Origin: Ditylenchus dipsaci
Lineage: Eukaryota > Nematoda > Chromadorea > Rhabditida > Anguinidae
Assembly: GCA_004194705.1 (NCBI GenBank)
Contig: SADC01000365.1
Coordinates: 1 to 64,000 of the forward strand
Direction: 5' to 3'
DNA: 64,000 nucleotides
Shown in pieces: positions 35,301 to 44,300 of the stretch. The notes below the pieces were generated by a model that worked only from the letters and a program-made list of their open reading frames with translations, made no database searches and was not told where the DNA came from. The position numbers and the translations under genes are program-made. Each line of letters starts with the position of its first letter. Position 1 is the stretch's first letter.

Positions 35301-36855
35301 ATAGCCATTTCAACTGCTCCTCGGATGCATTGATCTCATCTCAAATGGTATGTGCATTCAGTTACACATTTTCGATGTCATTTTTTCGAATATTTAGAAG
35401 AGCGTCCAAGTGAAAGAAGGAGAGAAACCTTTGAGAATTGTCTCTGACGATATTCAGGAGGCCTCATATAATCGACAGGTGAGAAGCAACTTTTCATTTC
35501 TGAGTGAAACTAATATCTAAATCTAAGGCCCATTCAATTTGCGTGCACGACCACGACATGAAATACAATGAGGGTGACTCTGTAATCGCCACTGTTGCTT
35601 GGTATGTGAAATTATTTAAAGCAGTGTTTCGGGACCATTAATTAGGGAGCTTCCTATAGATGGTGTTAAAAATGCTCATGGCGTTTTTGGCTGAGCTTTC
35701 TTGGCTATAAATTCTTTTTCTTGGTCAAATATTGACAAACTTTAAAAAAAATAAACATTTTGTTTGTTACGTGATGTCAAAAACAAGATTTTCGCTTGTT
35801 CATCGGCGTCGTTTGAGCCCTTACCCTGTCATACCGTCTGAATAAGTAATATGCCACACAACTGTAAATTTAAAAAAATTTATGCCATCATCTAAACTTT
35901 TACTGAAAACCCCCTGTTCCTCCCCCATTCCATACGAATTTTTCTGAATACTCGCTCCCATTATTGCGGAAGCAGTGTGGTTGAAAAAAAAATTCAGGAT
36001 GATCATTTTTGGCGATGGCTTGCATAATTTGATTGATGGCATAAGTGAGTTACTTTAGAAGTGTCATGACTGCGACCCTTTTTAAAAATAAAACATTTAC
36101 AGGTATTGGTGCAAGCTTTTCAGTCAGTTTTCAATGCCTATAAAACAGCATGCTTACTAAACCTTTTCAATATAGGAGTCGATTCTCAGCGGAATCAGTG
36201 TAAGTGTGGCTGTGTTGTGTGAAGAGTTTCCACACGAACTGGGTGATGTAGCCATCCTTGTCAGTGCAGGAATGGTAATTAACGACTACGAAATCACTTA
36301 CATGTGTCAAAATGATTAATTATGTAGACTCTCCGACAAGCCCTAGTTTACAACCTTCTGTCGGCCCTATCCTGTTAGCATAAAAAAAAACCACAAAGAA
36401 CTGTAATCACACATATATTTTAGGCTATGTTGGATTTGTAATTGGTGTTGTTGGTAAAAACTTGCATTAATTAGATGCCATAAACCAAATTACTCAGAAA
36501 AACGATTTCAGTAGGCAATGTTGACGAATCCTTCGCAGCATACACCTTTGGGTTTGCTGGTGGAATGTTCCTTTACATCTCTATGTCTTGTATGATGCCT
36601 GAGATGAAGAATGCAATGGAAGAAGCCTTGAGTGTAACTTACAGCGGTTTTCTTGTTCATTCAGAGAATTAAAAGCGATTTTAGATTTCTTTGGCCAGAG
36701 GACTTGAAGTTTTGGCTTTACAAGCCATTGGAGTGAGCGTTGGCTTAATTGTGATGGTACTATTAGAAAATTGTAGGAACAAATATGAACTAATACAGTT
36801 AAATTTTCAGGCTTGCATGGCCAAGTACGGAAGCCAGATTCAATTCCAAACTTGA
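8386..36855 (+). CDS. ZIP family divalent metal transporter, ZIP8/ZIP14 type
   Basis: Eighteen exons join to 1269 nt (422 residues) with no frame error: 8386-8468, 8513-8616, 8660-8785, 8836-8848, 8905-8935, 34977-35065, 35111-35159, 35210-35347, 35398-35478, 35528-35601, 35998-36044, 36103-36122, 36176-36274, 36328-36373, 36424-36453, 36512-36633, 36685-36756 and 36811-36855. ZIP proteins move zinc, iron or manganese into the cytosol. Seen are TM1 ([19 protein letters not shown], about 63-81), TM2 ending [14 protein letters not shown], a histidine-rich loop (HSHSHF, then CVHDHD), the metal-site helix [11 protein letters not shown] (about 267-277) and [10 protein letters not shown] (about 300-309). 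EEFPHE rather than HEFPHE is the mark of ZIP8/ZIP14. The frame is open upstream of the chosen ATG to an acceptor-like TTTTTAG at about 8357, so a signal-peptide exon may be missing. AATAAA at about 36932. Confidence 0.85.
9137..9607 (-). mobile_element. Internally deleted Tc1/mariner element keeping the DNA-binding domain
   Basis: The ends CAGGGTGTGTCAAAATTAC and GTAATTTTGAGACACCCTG are inverted and flanked by TA (9135-9136, 9608-9609). On the minus strand a fragment reads a typical transposase helix-turn-helix ([20 protein letters not shown] followed by [13 protein letters not shown]). The catalytic domain is gone: the element is only 471 bp. Confidence 0.75.
9834..10960. mobile_element. Array-ended GG...CC element, word CGCTCCCGGGACATTT
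   Basis: About nine 16-bp units of TTTCGCTCCCGGGACA run from 9844 to 9990, with the reverse complement at 10825-10955. A duplication of GTGGGAAAG (with a preceding C on both sides, 9824-9833 and 10961-10970) flanks it. The empty form of the site is seen at 34526-34540, where the same host repeat is uninterrupted. The interior is non-coding and contains a degenerate pogo-like MITE (about 10225-10392). Confidence 0.85.
10225..10392. repeat. Degenerate pogo-like MITE, word TTATATCGAGCG
   Basis: Repeated words (GTTCGTTATATCGAGCG and variants) end in CAACTGTATA, resembling the right end of the TACAGT-ended MITEs elsewhere in the window. The left end is not recognisable. Confidence 0.45.
11285..11415. 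repeat. Array of TTTGGCGCAAATTTA-like words
   Basis: Five or six diverged units of about 22 bp (TTGGCGCAA, TTGGTGCAA, TTGGCTCAA) lie here. The reverse complement runs through 14795-14890 and resumes after the insertion 14896-21898 at 21907-21990. These are probably the two array ends of an older element that has been invaded several times. Confidence 0.6.
11427..11807. mobile_element. Palindromic hAT MITE
   Basis: Arms of about 165 bp are near-perfect inverted copies (CAGTGCTGTAAATCTCGGCA at the end). The exact 8-bp TSD GTTATATC lies at 11419-11426 and 11808-11815. CAGTG ends and an 8-bp TSD mark a hAT derivative. No coding sequence. Confidence 0.85.
12075..13441 (+). mobile_element. Tc1/mariner transposon with a broken transposase
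   Basis: Inverted ends of about 30 bp start CCGGGTGTCTCAAAAGTTCG on the left and GCGGGTGTCTCAAAAGTTCG on the right. TA dinucleotides flank both ends (12073-12074, 13442-13443). Length 1367 bp is normal for a full-size element. It encloses one transposase gene. Confidence 0.9.
12212..13307 (+). pseudogene. Mariner-like transposase (DDxD) with two frameshifts and an intron
   Basis: The N-terminus has a helix-turn-helix ([20 protein letters not shown]) and an AT-hook-like DRPRSGRP. A frameshift near 12630, in a run of A, separates it from the first catalytic block [10 protein letters not shown] canonical intron (12710-12750) follows. The second block is [14 protein letters not shown] second one-base frameshift near 13112 precedes the third block [19 protein letters not shown], and the protein ends at a stop at 13305-13307. 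Counting codons between the second and third aspartates gives 45 residues if the shift is corrected by dropping one base, against 37 in the DD37D relatives it resembles. The extra residues are PHWTKPIG. Confidence 0.85.
13444..14538. other. Intron segment without recognisable gene
   Basis: It contains degenerate repeats (a GGGTACC/CCCCGAGGG-rich patch around 13740-13860 and CGGGACGGGATGACC-type words around 13860-14240). No open frame has family features. Confidence 0.4.
14539..14718. mobile_element. Short MITE with AGGACCAT ends
   Basis: The ends AGGACCATACTTGTT and AACAAGTATGGTCCT are inverted, and the subterminal words CGCGCGGGA and TCCCGCGCG also pair. The right flank gives TTAA next to the end. 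Other AGGACCAT ends in this window are preceded by TTAA, which suggests piggyBac-like derivatives. Confidence 0.6.
15585..15720. repeat. GTCGAGGTCG arrays with GTGCTCAC spacers (left arm)
   Basis: Runs of GGTCGAGGTCGTGGTCGAGG are separated by AGTGCTCACATAGGC. The reverse complement lies at 21318-21445 (CGACCTCGACC with GTGAGCAC). The pair forms inverted array ends about 5.7 kb apart inside the 7-kb element. Confidence 0.65.
17329..20075 (-). pseudogene. MULE transposase with SWIM zinc finger, interrupted
   Basis: Read on the minus strand. A first segment (about 20075-19985) encodes [18 protein letters not shown]. After the insertion 19069-19941 comes [15 protein letters not shown], then exons 18971-18600, 18545-18365, 18287-17800 and 17751-17329. 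Catalytic D-D-E candidates are [18 protein letters not shown] and NNGLERLN, with the CKFH motif typical of the family between the last two. The C-terminus has a SWIM zinc finger, [17 protein letters not shown], and a basic tail. One in-frame TGA stands at 18780-18782, where a tryptophan codon is likely to have been. The copy is dead but only mildly decayed. Confidence 0.8.
19069..19941. mobile_element. Divergent copy of the 8-bp-TSD hairpin family inside the MULE gene
   Basis: The arms share GGGCTGTATTGGAGGGGAAG and its complement, and the centre holds the large GC hairpin (around 19316-19425) and the small CTCTGGATGCATG hairpin. The ends read GGACCTATTCCATT and AATGGAATAGTGCC, a variant of the family termini. 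No clean TSD is visible. Confidence 0.65.
20326..21310. other. Non-coding segment inside the 7-kb element
   Basis: Positions 20432-20470 and 20738-20775 are inverted (GCATGGCTGATTTGCTTGT and its variant). A related word occurs at about 11192-11212. A GATCAGATCAGATCAAGATC run is at 20383-20402. No gene is visible. Confidence 0.4.
22010..22335. repeat. Single arm related to the foldback elements
   Basis: It shares CCCTTCCCCTCCCTATACAG, AAAATTCAAAAGGCGCCAAT and ATATTCGTGTTTCTCGACCC (the last with small changes) with the arms of 1819-2725. Only one arm is present. Confidence 0.55.
22523..25079. mobile_element. Array-ended GG...CC element, word AAAAAGACTTTTTTTGGGTC
   Basis: Inverted arms of about 500 bp pair 22523-23015 with 24575-25079. 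The outer half is made of about 22-bp units such as GGTCAAAAAGACTTTTTTT. Ends are GGACAAAGC and GCTTTGTCC, and the exact 9-bp TSD TACGAAAAT lies at 22514-22522 and 25080-25088. The interior has no transposase; it contains a pogo-like MITE (23227-23396). Confidence 0.85.
23227..23396. mobile_element. Pogo-like MITE, word GTGCCACTAAATCGAG
   Basis: CAGTCAAACCTCGATTTAG pairs with CTAAATCGAGGTTCGACTG, and TA flanks both ends (23225-23226, 23397-23398). Five copies of the word stand in the family layout. CAGTCRAACCTC ends resemble pogo/Tigger termini. Confidence 0.8.
25091..25856. mobile_element. Array-ended GG...CC element, word CAAAACTCGTATTCG
   Basis: The ends GGGCAGGGCG and CGCCCTGCCC lead into arrays of about 15-bp units (AACTCGTATTCGCAAA and complement). 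The exact 9-bp TSD CGAAAATCG lies at 25082-25090 and 25857-25865. It sits almost edge to edge with the previous element and shares flanking bases with its TSD. A TA-flanked MITE is nested inside. Confidence 0.85.
25218..25466. mobile_element. TA-flanked MITE with CCGTATTTCCTC ends
   Basis: CCGTATTTCCTCTAATA and its reverse complement form the ends, and TA flanks both (25216-25217, 25467-25468). A related copy is at 44732-44981. Subterminal words are AACCACC here and AGCGCCC in the other copy. Confidence 0.8.
26094..26258. mobile_element. Short palindromic MITE
   Basis: TTTTTGGTATTATTTTGGAA pairs with TTCCGAAATAATACCAAAA. The termini and TSD are not clear, and there is no coding content. Confidence 0.5.
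27133..29663 (-). pseudogene. hAT transposase fragments (BED zinc finger and body)
   Basis: On the minus strand, about 29640-29460 reads [19 protein letters not shown] followed by NECTKV, a BED zinc finger. A further piece (about 29420-29345) supplies [17 protein letters not shown] with the histidines. Later pieces are [17 protein letters not shown] (about 28440-28390) and [20 protein letters not shown] (about 28150). A C-terminal piece is at 27290-27133. They lie in different frames with stops between them, so the gene is decayed. The GAGTTAGAGTTC arrays interrupt its 3' part. Confidence 0.6.
27290..27660. repeat. GAGTTAGAGTTCG arrays with GTTCACGTA spacers
   Basis: Runs of GAGTTAGAGTTCGAGTTAG and the complement CTAACTCTAACTCG alternate with GGTGTTCATATA, GTTCACGTAC and AACGTTCATGTA. 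The design resembles the GTCGAGGTCG/GTGCTCACATAGG arrays at 15585-15720. Confidence 0.65.
31045..31440. repeat. Long palindrome with a tRNA T-arm-like word in each arm
   Basis: Arms 31045-31215 and 31270-31440 are inverted copies. Each outer end holds GCTGGTTCG(A/C)ATCCACC followed by TGGGTGCA, which looks like a pol III B box and T arm. The middle 50 bp is unique. It could be a SINE pair inserted head to head. Confidence 0.6.
31445..31527 (+). repeat. tRNA-like SINE head
   Basis: An A-box-like TTGGCGAAGAGGTCC and a B-box GGTTCGAATCC lie about 35 bp apart and are followed by CTGGGTGCA. The acceptor stem does not pair, so it is not a functional tRNA. A relative is at about 21440-21520. Confidence 0.45.
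31970..32290. repeat. Fragment of the 8-bp-TSD family split by a MITE
   Basis: It shares GGGAATAAAAAGGGGCCACT and TTTTACCATGTTTTTCAAC with family members. The insertion 32021-32204 interrupts it. No ends survive. Confidence 0.5.
32021..32204. mobile_element. Pogo-like MITE, word CAATAACGAAC
   Basis: CAGTCGACTCTCCCAATAAC pairs with the right end TTGGGGAGTCGACTG. TA flanks both ends (32019-32020, 32205-32206). It has three direct words, a spacer, two more words, GCCGGTCCCC and one inverted word. Confidence 0.85.
32753..33149. mobile_element. Array-ended GG...CC element, word ATTGCCAAAACGAAA
   Basis: The ends GGCTAGGGGAAGATTGCC and complement lead into 15-16 bp units (TTGCCAAAACGAAGA). The flanks are T-rich on both sides, which hides the exact TSD. 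Degenerate relatives of the same word occur at about 57640-57690 and 57875-58075. Confidence 0.75.
33218..34245. mobile_element. hAT-type element with AATATGC arrays
   Basis: The ends TAGGGACCCAAATTCTATGC and complement carry an exact 8-bp TSD CATATAAG (33210-33217, 34246-34253). Subterminal regions repeat AAATATGCGCTAAAAA-like words. No transposase is recognisable in the 1028 bp. Confidence 0.8.
34379..34623. repeat. Right copy of the inverted repeat bracketing the giant intron
   Basis: Uninterrupted copy of the repeat at 9733-11120, in inverse orientation. It shows the empty target (CTTTCCCACACC) of the insertion 9834-10960. Confidence 0.7.
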
Positions 36856-37051
36856 AAAGAAAGCATAATATAGGACCAGATCGAATTTTTAAGTTCCATT
36901 GTTTTTAGAACCCGGCTGTTTTATTGGGTGAAATAAAATTTAAGAAGCAAGTTTCTTTATTCAATATCGATAAAGTGAGGGAACACGGATGCAACGAAAT
37001 AAATGAGAACATAAAGTGTAATATAGAATCTGCTGAGACAGCACTTGGACT

Positions 37052-38636
37052 TCAATAACGACGAACTCTACGCACTGCATTCTGAGGGACATTACGTGCA
37101 ACAGGTAGACGCTGGAGGAAGTTTGGCGGCTCAAAGAATGGATCAGTCTGAAAATAAGCTCATACTTAAGCAAACAATAAATTCCTAGAAAAGTAAATGG
37201 TTTGGCGTTTGATGCACATACTTGAAAATACTGATAAGCACGAAAATTCGCATTGAAGACTTACCTTATTCTCTCTGAACGCCACCCCTTAAGCCCAAAC
37301 TAGGGGGGCTAACCATGATTCATTTTAACACAAGGTCTAAAAACTTTTTGGGTGTTGAAAAAGAGGGTTAAAAACGTTCTATTAGAGTGAATACGGTATA
37401 TAAAAATCAATGAAAGTGGAACAGCAGATATTACAGGACACAGCTTAACAAAATCTACCTTAAACTGCTGTGGTCTCTGATTAGAAAAGTTGTTCCTTCG
37501 CTGTAGCTGACGGCGCTGCTGAGGCTGGAAGTTGCTGACTTGCTGGCGGAATTCTTGCTGACGCGGACCTCTTTGTTGACCCTGCGGACGAGTCACATAA
37601 ACTATCTCAGGCGCTGGCTGCCTTCTACCACCTGTTCTCAGCTGAGAGATGTGATCACGGACACTTGGGCGACCTTGTATAATGTTACTAGCCTGGAAGA
37701 CCACTGGGAGCCGACGCTGTCTCCGCGGCTGCTGAATAACCATCCTAGGGACCATCCTTGGAACTGCTTGAACCATAACTGGTCTAGCGGCAACGACTGG
37801 CGCACTGAAACTTCAATTTATAGATCGACCGACAGGTCCCAACATTCCATTTGACATACTAGTTGACACGGCGCATCAAAGCTGCATTTCCAACATTGGG
37901 AGCAAATCGTGCTTGACCTCTGCCGCGCACAGCAACCACCTTTTGAATGACAGCATTTCCACGTGCACGACGACTTATCACTCGGGATCTTGGATTTAGC
38001 TTTAGACGATTAACCACAACAGTCTTCCTGATGACTCTTCCACTTCCTCTCTAAAATACCAATTATACCACAGGTATGGTGTGACAATACAATCAATAAC
38101 TTACAAATTTAGGACGTTGAGGACCCACACGACGAGAGACAGCCTGAGTCTGCAGGTTCGACCGAGCCAAAGCTTTCTGCAAGTTAACAATTTGATGAAT
38201 AAGTAATAATAGTCAGACAAAACTAAACTAACCTTAACCAATTTCTGCACAAGTCTCTTGGTAGCAACTGCTGGAGTCTGGTTCGGCGTCCTCACCACCC
38301 GTTTTACAGGACGCTGAGCCCGCTGAGCAGTCCTTGGAGTATTTGAAGCCTTGCCCTACAATTAACAAGTTTTACAAATAAGAAGCGTAGAAATAATTAG
38401 ATGAAGCTACCTTCTGCAAACGGTCCTTTTGAGCTGGTTTCGCAATCTTCTTTCCACGACCCAAAATTCCATTGGTAGCCTTGATGACTCGGCGGTTTCC
38501 TTTCATTGCTCCTTTACCCTTGCTCTTGTTCTCCTTGATAATATCATCTCAAAATTTACCAATTATTTGACTGTAATCAGAACTAAGAATATTTAAAAAA
38601 CGAACCGAGAGACATCTCCACTTTGTTGGATGACAT
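37052..38636 (-). CDS. UAP56-binding mRNA export adaptor, UIF/FYTTD1-like
   Basis: Seven exons on the minus strand (38636-38606, 38547-38411, 38355-38233, 38176-38105, 38050-37860, 37804-37459, 37147-37052) join to 996 nt, 331 residues. The N-terminus SSNKVEMSLDDIIKENKSKG contains the UAP56-binding motif (MSLDDIIK) found in ALYREF, UIF/FYTTD1 and relatives, which load export factors onto spliced mRNA in the nucleus. The rest is very basic and rich in Arg, Gln, Asn and Pro, with no RRM, which favours UIF over ALYREF. The length is close to human FYTTD1. It converges with the ZIP gene: its poly(A) signal (TTTATT on the + strand, about 36956) lies within 30 bp of the ZIP signal. Subfamily is uncertain; the UAP56-binding motif is clear. 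Confidence 0.7.
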
Positions 38637-39920
38637 GATAGCGCCTAAAATTGTTGATGAACTGGACCATCATGTGTGCAACACTCCACGAAGCGAAATT
38701 CACACGACAGGGATAAATCATGTGGTTTTGTCACACTAATGAATAGTAGGTATTATCCCCAGGTGAGAGATGGGTCATTTGGAGCAAGGAGCGCAGACAT
38801 GGTTTTCACGGTTGCTGATTCACACATTTTCAAAAGTTGGAAAGCCACCGATCAATTACTTCTATACCAGTCTGCATATAGATGGATTTTGCAAATGCTG
38901 CGGTTGCGTCAAAAAGTGCCCATATCTGCTGCTGTTAACTTTATCACTCTTCACGCGTGCATCAAAATGCACTTATGAAGAATTAACAAAGTTACACAGC
39001 AAATTCGGAAGAGCACTGCTATCATGAAGTGAAAATCACAAAGATACCATGGCTAAAATTTCTTAGACTCTACCTAGTTTTAAAAATGAATAGTTAAGTA
39101 AAAATCAATACGTAGAAGCACTTGCTCTTCGACAATAAATTTGCCGAACAGATTCAAGGAAAAAATAGAGAGAGCGTTGATTAGTAACCACCAGTGCAGA
39201 AGAAATGTGACACATCAACAAATGAGCGTTGGACGCGATTACGCTATCGATTGATAAATGAGATCGTGATAAGACAAGAGCTTGCTACGCTTTGCCAAAA
39301 CATACTGTGAAGTTGCTTATTCATCGTGTAATAATTTTGAACTTCCTTTGTGAAACAATGGTTGTGGAACTGTTTTCGTCTTTTTCAGCACGTTACAGTC
39401 AAAGCTTGTAGTCGTTGTAATTTTACAACTTCCCCGGAGCGTTTTCGTAACCATGAGTGGAGGAAGTCATTTTTACGAATTCTTCTCTATCCAAAGCAGT
39501 GTTCAAGTATTCCTAACCGATTTGTGAACACTAAAAGACTGCACAAAACACGTCATAAAACTAGGCTTGAACACAAAAATCTACCCTAATTTCAGGCTAC
39601 ACACACCCACGCGACACACCCACACATGCCAAATACTATATAGGGATTTTTGTATATCTCATCTTCTGTTGTTTGGGCATTAAAATATTTGACAACTCTT
39701 TCTCTATCATCTTGTAAAAAATAATGTTTGGACGTGACCAATAAGCCTTATTTTAAATGAATTTTCGAACTGGCCAAAATATGACTAACTCGCAAAAGAG
39801 TTAATCGTCAATTGATCGTTATTGTAATCACCGAATATACCTTTTTTTCACCGATTTCCTGCAAAGTTGTAGTTTTTGTCTTCTAGATTGTTGCACTTGC
39901 TCCTGAAAGACGATAAAGTT
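38637..39920. other. Divergent intergenic region
   Basis: This lies between the starts of the export-adaptor gene (minus) and SPCS2 (plus), so it should hold both promoters. I see no repeats and no convincing gene. The open frames at 38676-39027 and 39350-39589 lack any family signal. Confidence 0.4.
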
Positions 39921-41093
39921 ATGACAGAGGTAAATTAATTTATAACTTATACATTGACTGTTTCAAAAATATAGGTGGTAGAACAACAGGAACCTCCGAT
40001 AAAAGTAAACAAATGGGATGTGAGTTTTTTTGTCTTCCTGTATATGGTTAGTCCGGGGTCGCATCGGTTATTAAAAAAATTTTGGATAGGATATCTGATG
40101 TCAAAAAGTGCCGAGTGTCGGGTATCCGATGGGCCCTGGTTCAGTCCCATGAATGTTCATTTTTCCAGGGTGCTACGGTCAAGAATACTCTAGATGACGC
40201 CGTTAAGAAAGTAAGTGGTTTATTTAAGGAAAAAGCTTGATTTGGTACTCTTGTTTAGATCATCAATGACAATTACGGGTGGACGGAAAGACACTCTCTG
40301 GGTACTTTAATTTTCTTATTATATTCTATTTATACTGATATTGTATTAGCTGACGGTCGATTGGTGCTCTCTCTAATTGCTGTCGCTGGTGGGTATTTCG
40401 CTCTATGAGATAAATTATCTTACTTCGTCAGTTTGTTAAATTAATTTTTTTAGTTGCCGGCTTTGCATTGATCTACGACTACATTTATCCGTTTCCGAAA
40501 TCAAAGGCGGTAAGAGGCATACTGCTCTCATTTTTTACTAAAAGTCCACTGTTTAGGTGTTGGCTACCTGTTCCATATCCTATTTCGTGATGATGTTTGT
40601 CCTCCAGTTCTATCAAGTAAGATTTTGAAGGTTACTCTATTCTGTTATCGATTTTCCCACTTTTAGTGGTACGTTGAAAAGACTACATTTTTCCAAGCGA
40701 CTGAGAAGGACGGCAAAAACACCATAATTTGGAAGTGGTCATCGGACATGAAACGGTATCATGCATCTTTGGGTTTACTCTCAAATTCATGCTGGGAATT
40801 TTAGCTATGACGACAAGTACATTTTGGTGGCTGAGTATTCACAGGTTTGGATTTACTTAGTCGCTATGTGCTTAATCTATTTCTTTTATTTCAGGGAAGT
40901 CGTTCCGGAAGCATGAAAGTTGTGAAGTCAATTTCGTCTTACATTACCGATGATGGGGAGATTATTTTGCCGCTTCTGAAGAAAGATGTTAGTTTTCCTG
41001 CTGTTGTCCACTTTAAATGTGATGTAATTTTCCTGATTTCAGGTCGATTTCCTTCGAAAAAATTTCTCCAGGAACTCTGCCAAAAGTGATTGA
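39921..41093 (+). CDS. SPCS2: Signal peptidase complex subunit 2
   Basis: Eleven exons (39921-39929, 39975-40019, 40169-40210, 40259-40301, 40350-40388, 40454-40509, 40557-40616, 40667-40755, 40805-40844, 40895-40987, 41043-41093) give 567 nt, 188 residues. SPCS2 is a non-catalytic ER membrane subunit that helps the signal peptidase complex bind the translocon. Family marks are VNKWDGATVKNTLDDAVKK (about 13-32), DGRLVLSLIAVAVAGFALIY (first membrane segment, about 48-67), YPFPKSKAVLATC, the second membrane segment SISYFVMMFVLQFYQW, and DMKRYDDKYILVAEYSQ. The first exon is only nine coding bases. Poly(A) signal AATAAA at about 41268. Introns are all under 150 bp. Confidence 0.9.
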
Positions 41094-41384
41094 AGCTTCA
41101 GTTATTTGTTGATGGTTATGATATTGTTTTTGTTTGTCCTGTCGATTGAGCATAAATTTTTGTTTTGGGTCGTGGTTATTTGTTATTTGTTCCTCGTTAT
41201 CTGCGTTGTTAAACATCTGTAAATTTCTCTCCGTTGTCACTTTTAACTTTCGGTTTCTAGAAGTTAAATAAATTTTTTTCTTTAATCAGTACAACAACTC
41301 CATAGTCTGCAACAAATTATTGAAAGCACCATCTCCTAGTTGACACATTGCTACGAAGACATTCAAAATTTATAGCGTGTAAAC

Positions 41385-44300
41385 ATGGAATTGAGTGATG
41401 AAAATGAACCTTCAACATCAGAAGTGGTCTCAGCAAGCACGTCGTTTGGTCCAGATTTTGTTATGGTAATTCGTGTAGAGTGTCGCTATGTGGAAGTCGT
41501 ACGAATTTTGCACGGTGTGTTGCAGATGAAAAATATCTCTTCTTTTTCCTTTTGTCAATGCATCCTTTTTGTGCAAAATTGTTCGCACCGTTGCATTGTT
41601 AGCACCGCATAGATTTGAACGAATTCCCCATTGAAGAGCGGGTAGGCCATTGGCTTTAAGGATGTATTTTTAGTTGGTTGCGGAGCAACTAGGTATTACA
41701 GAGCTAACCGAACTACTCGCTTCTGAAGTCAGTGCACATGTGTCCTTTGTCGCTAGATCTGTTCTCAACATGGCAAGGAAATTCCAGAATAGTGGCAAAC
41801 GGCGAACAATGATTTCTGATGATGTGGAAGGTGCTTTAGCATTTTATGGCTTGACGGTATTGTTACTGGTAATGTTCTCCTTTAATATTAGCCACAATTA
41901 TTTTTAGCCTCAATTCGGATACGAAATCCCGGGCTATGATCATATTCCTTTCCGTCATGCTGGGCAAACTTTGGGCAAAGATCTATATGTGAGAGAAGAT
42001 CCCGAAATTGAGTTAACTACTCTTGTAAACAGTGCTCCTCCTAAGCTACCCCTGGAAATGTCAATAAAATGTAAATTTGCTATTGTGCTGCTTGTGAATT
42101 ATTTAAAGTTTAGCTCATTGGTTGGTAATCGATGGACAACAACCTGCTATTCCGGGTTTGTTTAATTTTTCAGCAATGTTTAATATATTTCATGGGTTCA
42201 AATTACATCTCTTTTCAGAAAATCCGGTTATTCAAATGCAACAGGAGGCACCCGTCGTGAATTTGGATGAGAAAACGAATCGTTTGCCAAACTATGAAGA
42301 TGCTCCTTTGGTAGGTTTGTCCAATACAATCCCTTAATTGGTTGGAACATCGGTCATTCAATAATTTACTCGTTTGACTTGTCAAACAAGCAGGTGACTA
42401 CAACTCGGTCAATCATTCTTATTAAAGATTTTCGTTAGATACGTGGGATCCAAGTAAACCAAGTATAGGTGCTAATAGCGCCCTAAAATAGAGGTATGAA
42501 GTTTGACGTCAAAGGAATTTGAAAGTCGGTGTTCATATTTTAAGCCTTTTTTCTGTGAATTATTAGAAACCTTTTTTTGGAAAGGGAGCTAGCCTTTGAA
42601 CCGTATGAAATTCACTTTTGTAAATGAAATGTTATAAAGTAGCAGAGCTATGGTTGAAGTCCCAAAGATTTCCACATCCGAATTCCGATACCCGTTGTGA
42701 CCACCTTATTAGAAAAGGTATGAGGTGGTCAACCCATAACCGAACACATTTAATTTTTTAGACTCCAAATTAATGTTGCTACTGGATATACCCCCAAAAC
42801 TTATTTTTTAGGAGTGGTCGAAAATCAATTTTGAGTCAAAATTTTGCCATAAAAAGACTAGAACAGCAATTTAAATAGTAACAAAGGGCTGTATAGGAGG
42901 GCGAAGGGACAAAATAGGAGGCACTTTACAGGGCCGTTTTAGGATCCTTTATACAGTGGTTTCAATGGAGGTACGAGGTAGAGGTGCGAGGTTGAGGTGC
43001 GAGATGAGATCAGGGTGTCAACAATGGAGGTGTGAGATGCGAGGTCGACAAACAGCCATTTCACAAATAATGCAAACTTCCATTTAGAAAATTTTTTATA
43101 TCGAGAACTGCCTTTCACAAAATCTTTATCCATCAATCCCATTCTACTTTACTTCATCATAATACACACTTAACCGTTAACTGTGTTCATGCCTTTGATT
43201 TTTGACCGCACGGAATTCTTTTATTTATTTTTCATTTTGAGATATAGTCAAATTTTGGTTGCATGCTACCAAATTTGCAATTTTACTCATCTTAACCCCA
43301 ACATCTGAGGCAGGTACTTTTAGGTGAACGAATGTCTACCTAGATATCCTGAAAAATTAAATTTGGCTAAAATTTCAAACAACGTACTTTTTCTGATTCA
43401 AAATCATGTGGCGAATCCTGTTTGACAAGACCGAAATTTCGCATTTTTTCATTCAATTCCCCGATTCAAGTTGCATTGTAATGAATTGTGACGTAAAAAG
43501 TTTTCGAAAAGTAATGAATCCGAGTCCGTTGAGATCAGATAAAAATAAATTTTATGAGCCAGATAAATTGCACTAGATAAGTGCAAAATTTTGCACCACG
43601 TACCTACTTTTGTAGGTATCTCAGCTCGTAAAATTAGTTTTGATCTGATCTCAACGGATTCGGTTTCAGGACAAGATTTTGGAATTGGGGGAGACTTTCC
43701 GAAAACTTTTTCCTTAAAAAGTGATGATTTTTGATGAAAATTGTAATTAAAATATATTTTGGAGTTCTATACCGAAAATATTCTATACCGAACATTACTT
43801 CGATAATTGGGTCGCTTTCGAAGTTTTATTCACTAAAGAAAAGGTATGATTGAATAAAGTCTCCTGCCTATGAAGCATCCTTATCTAATCCAACCCCTCC
43901 CTAGCTTTGATATATATATGTCGAATCCTTCATGATAATCGTCTGCGTTCGCAAGACTATTAGAATCATTTTGATATCAAACTAGTAAATGAAATGGGAA
44001 AAAAGAAAGTTCACACCCAGCGAGACTCGAACCCGCGACCTATAAATGTGGTTTAATTTGAATTTAAACGATTTCCATGCGAAACCAGATACGGAAAGGA
44101 AATACACCCCCCCCTTTAAACTATTCACTATACAGTCCACTCTCGATACAGTGTAGCTTGCGGGGATCGGAAAATATACACTATATCGAGGGTACACTAT
44201 ATCGAGGGTACACTGTAAGCCAGTTTGGCTAAGAGCTGACTAAATGAGGTTGAAAAAATATACACTATATCGAGATCTACACTATGTCGAGGGTACACTG

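Noticed and set aside
38676..39027. Open frames between the export adaptor and SPCS2
   Set aside because: Two overlapping frames on the same strand with no family motifs, lying in a divergent promoter region.
43990..44060. Candidate tRNA gene on the minus strand
   Set aside because: Only a T arm and 3' acceptor-like sequence are present; no D arm, anticodon arm or pairing 5' acceptor strand was found.
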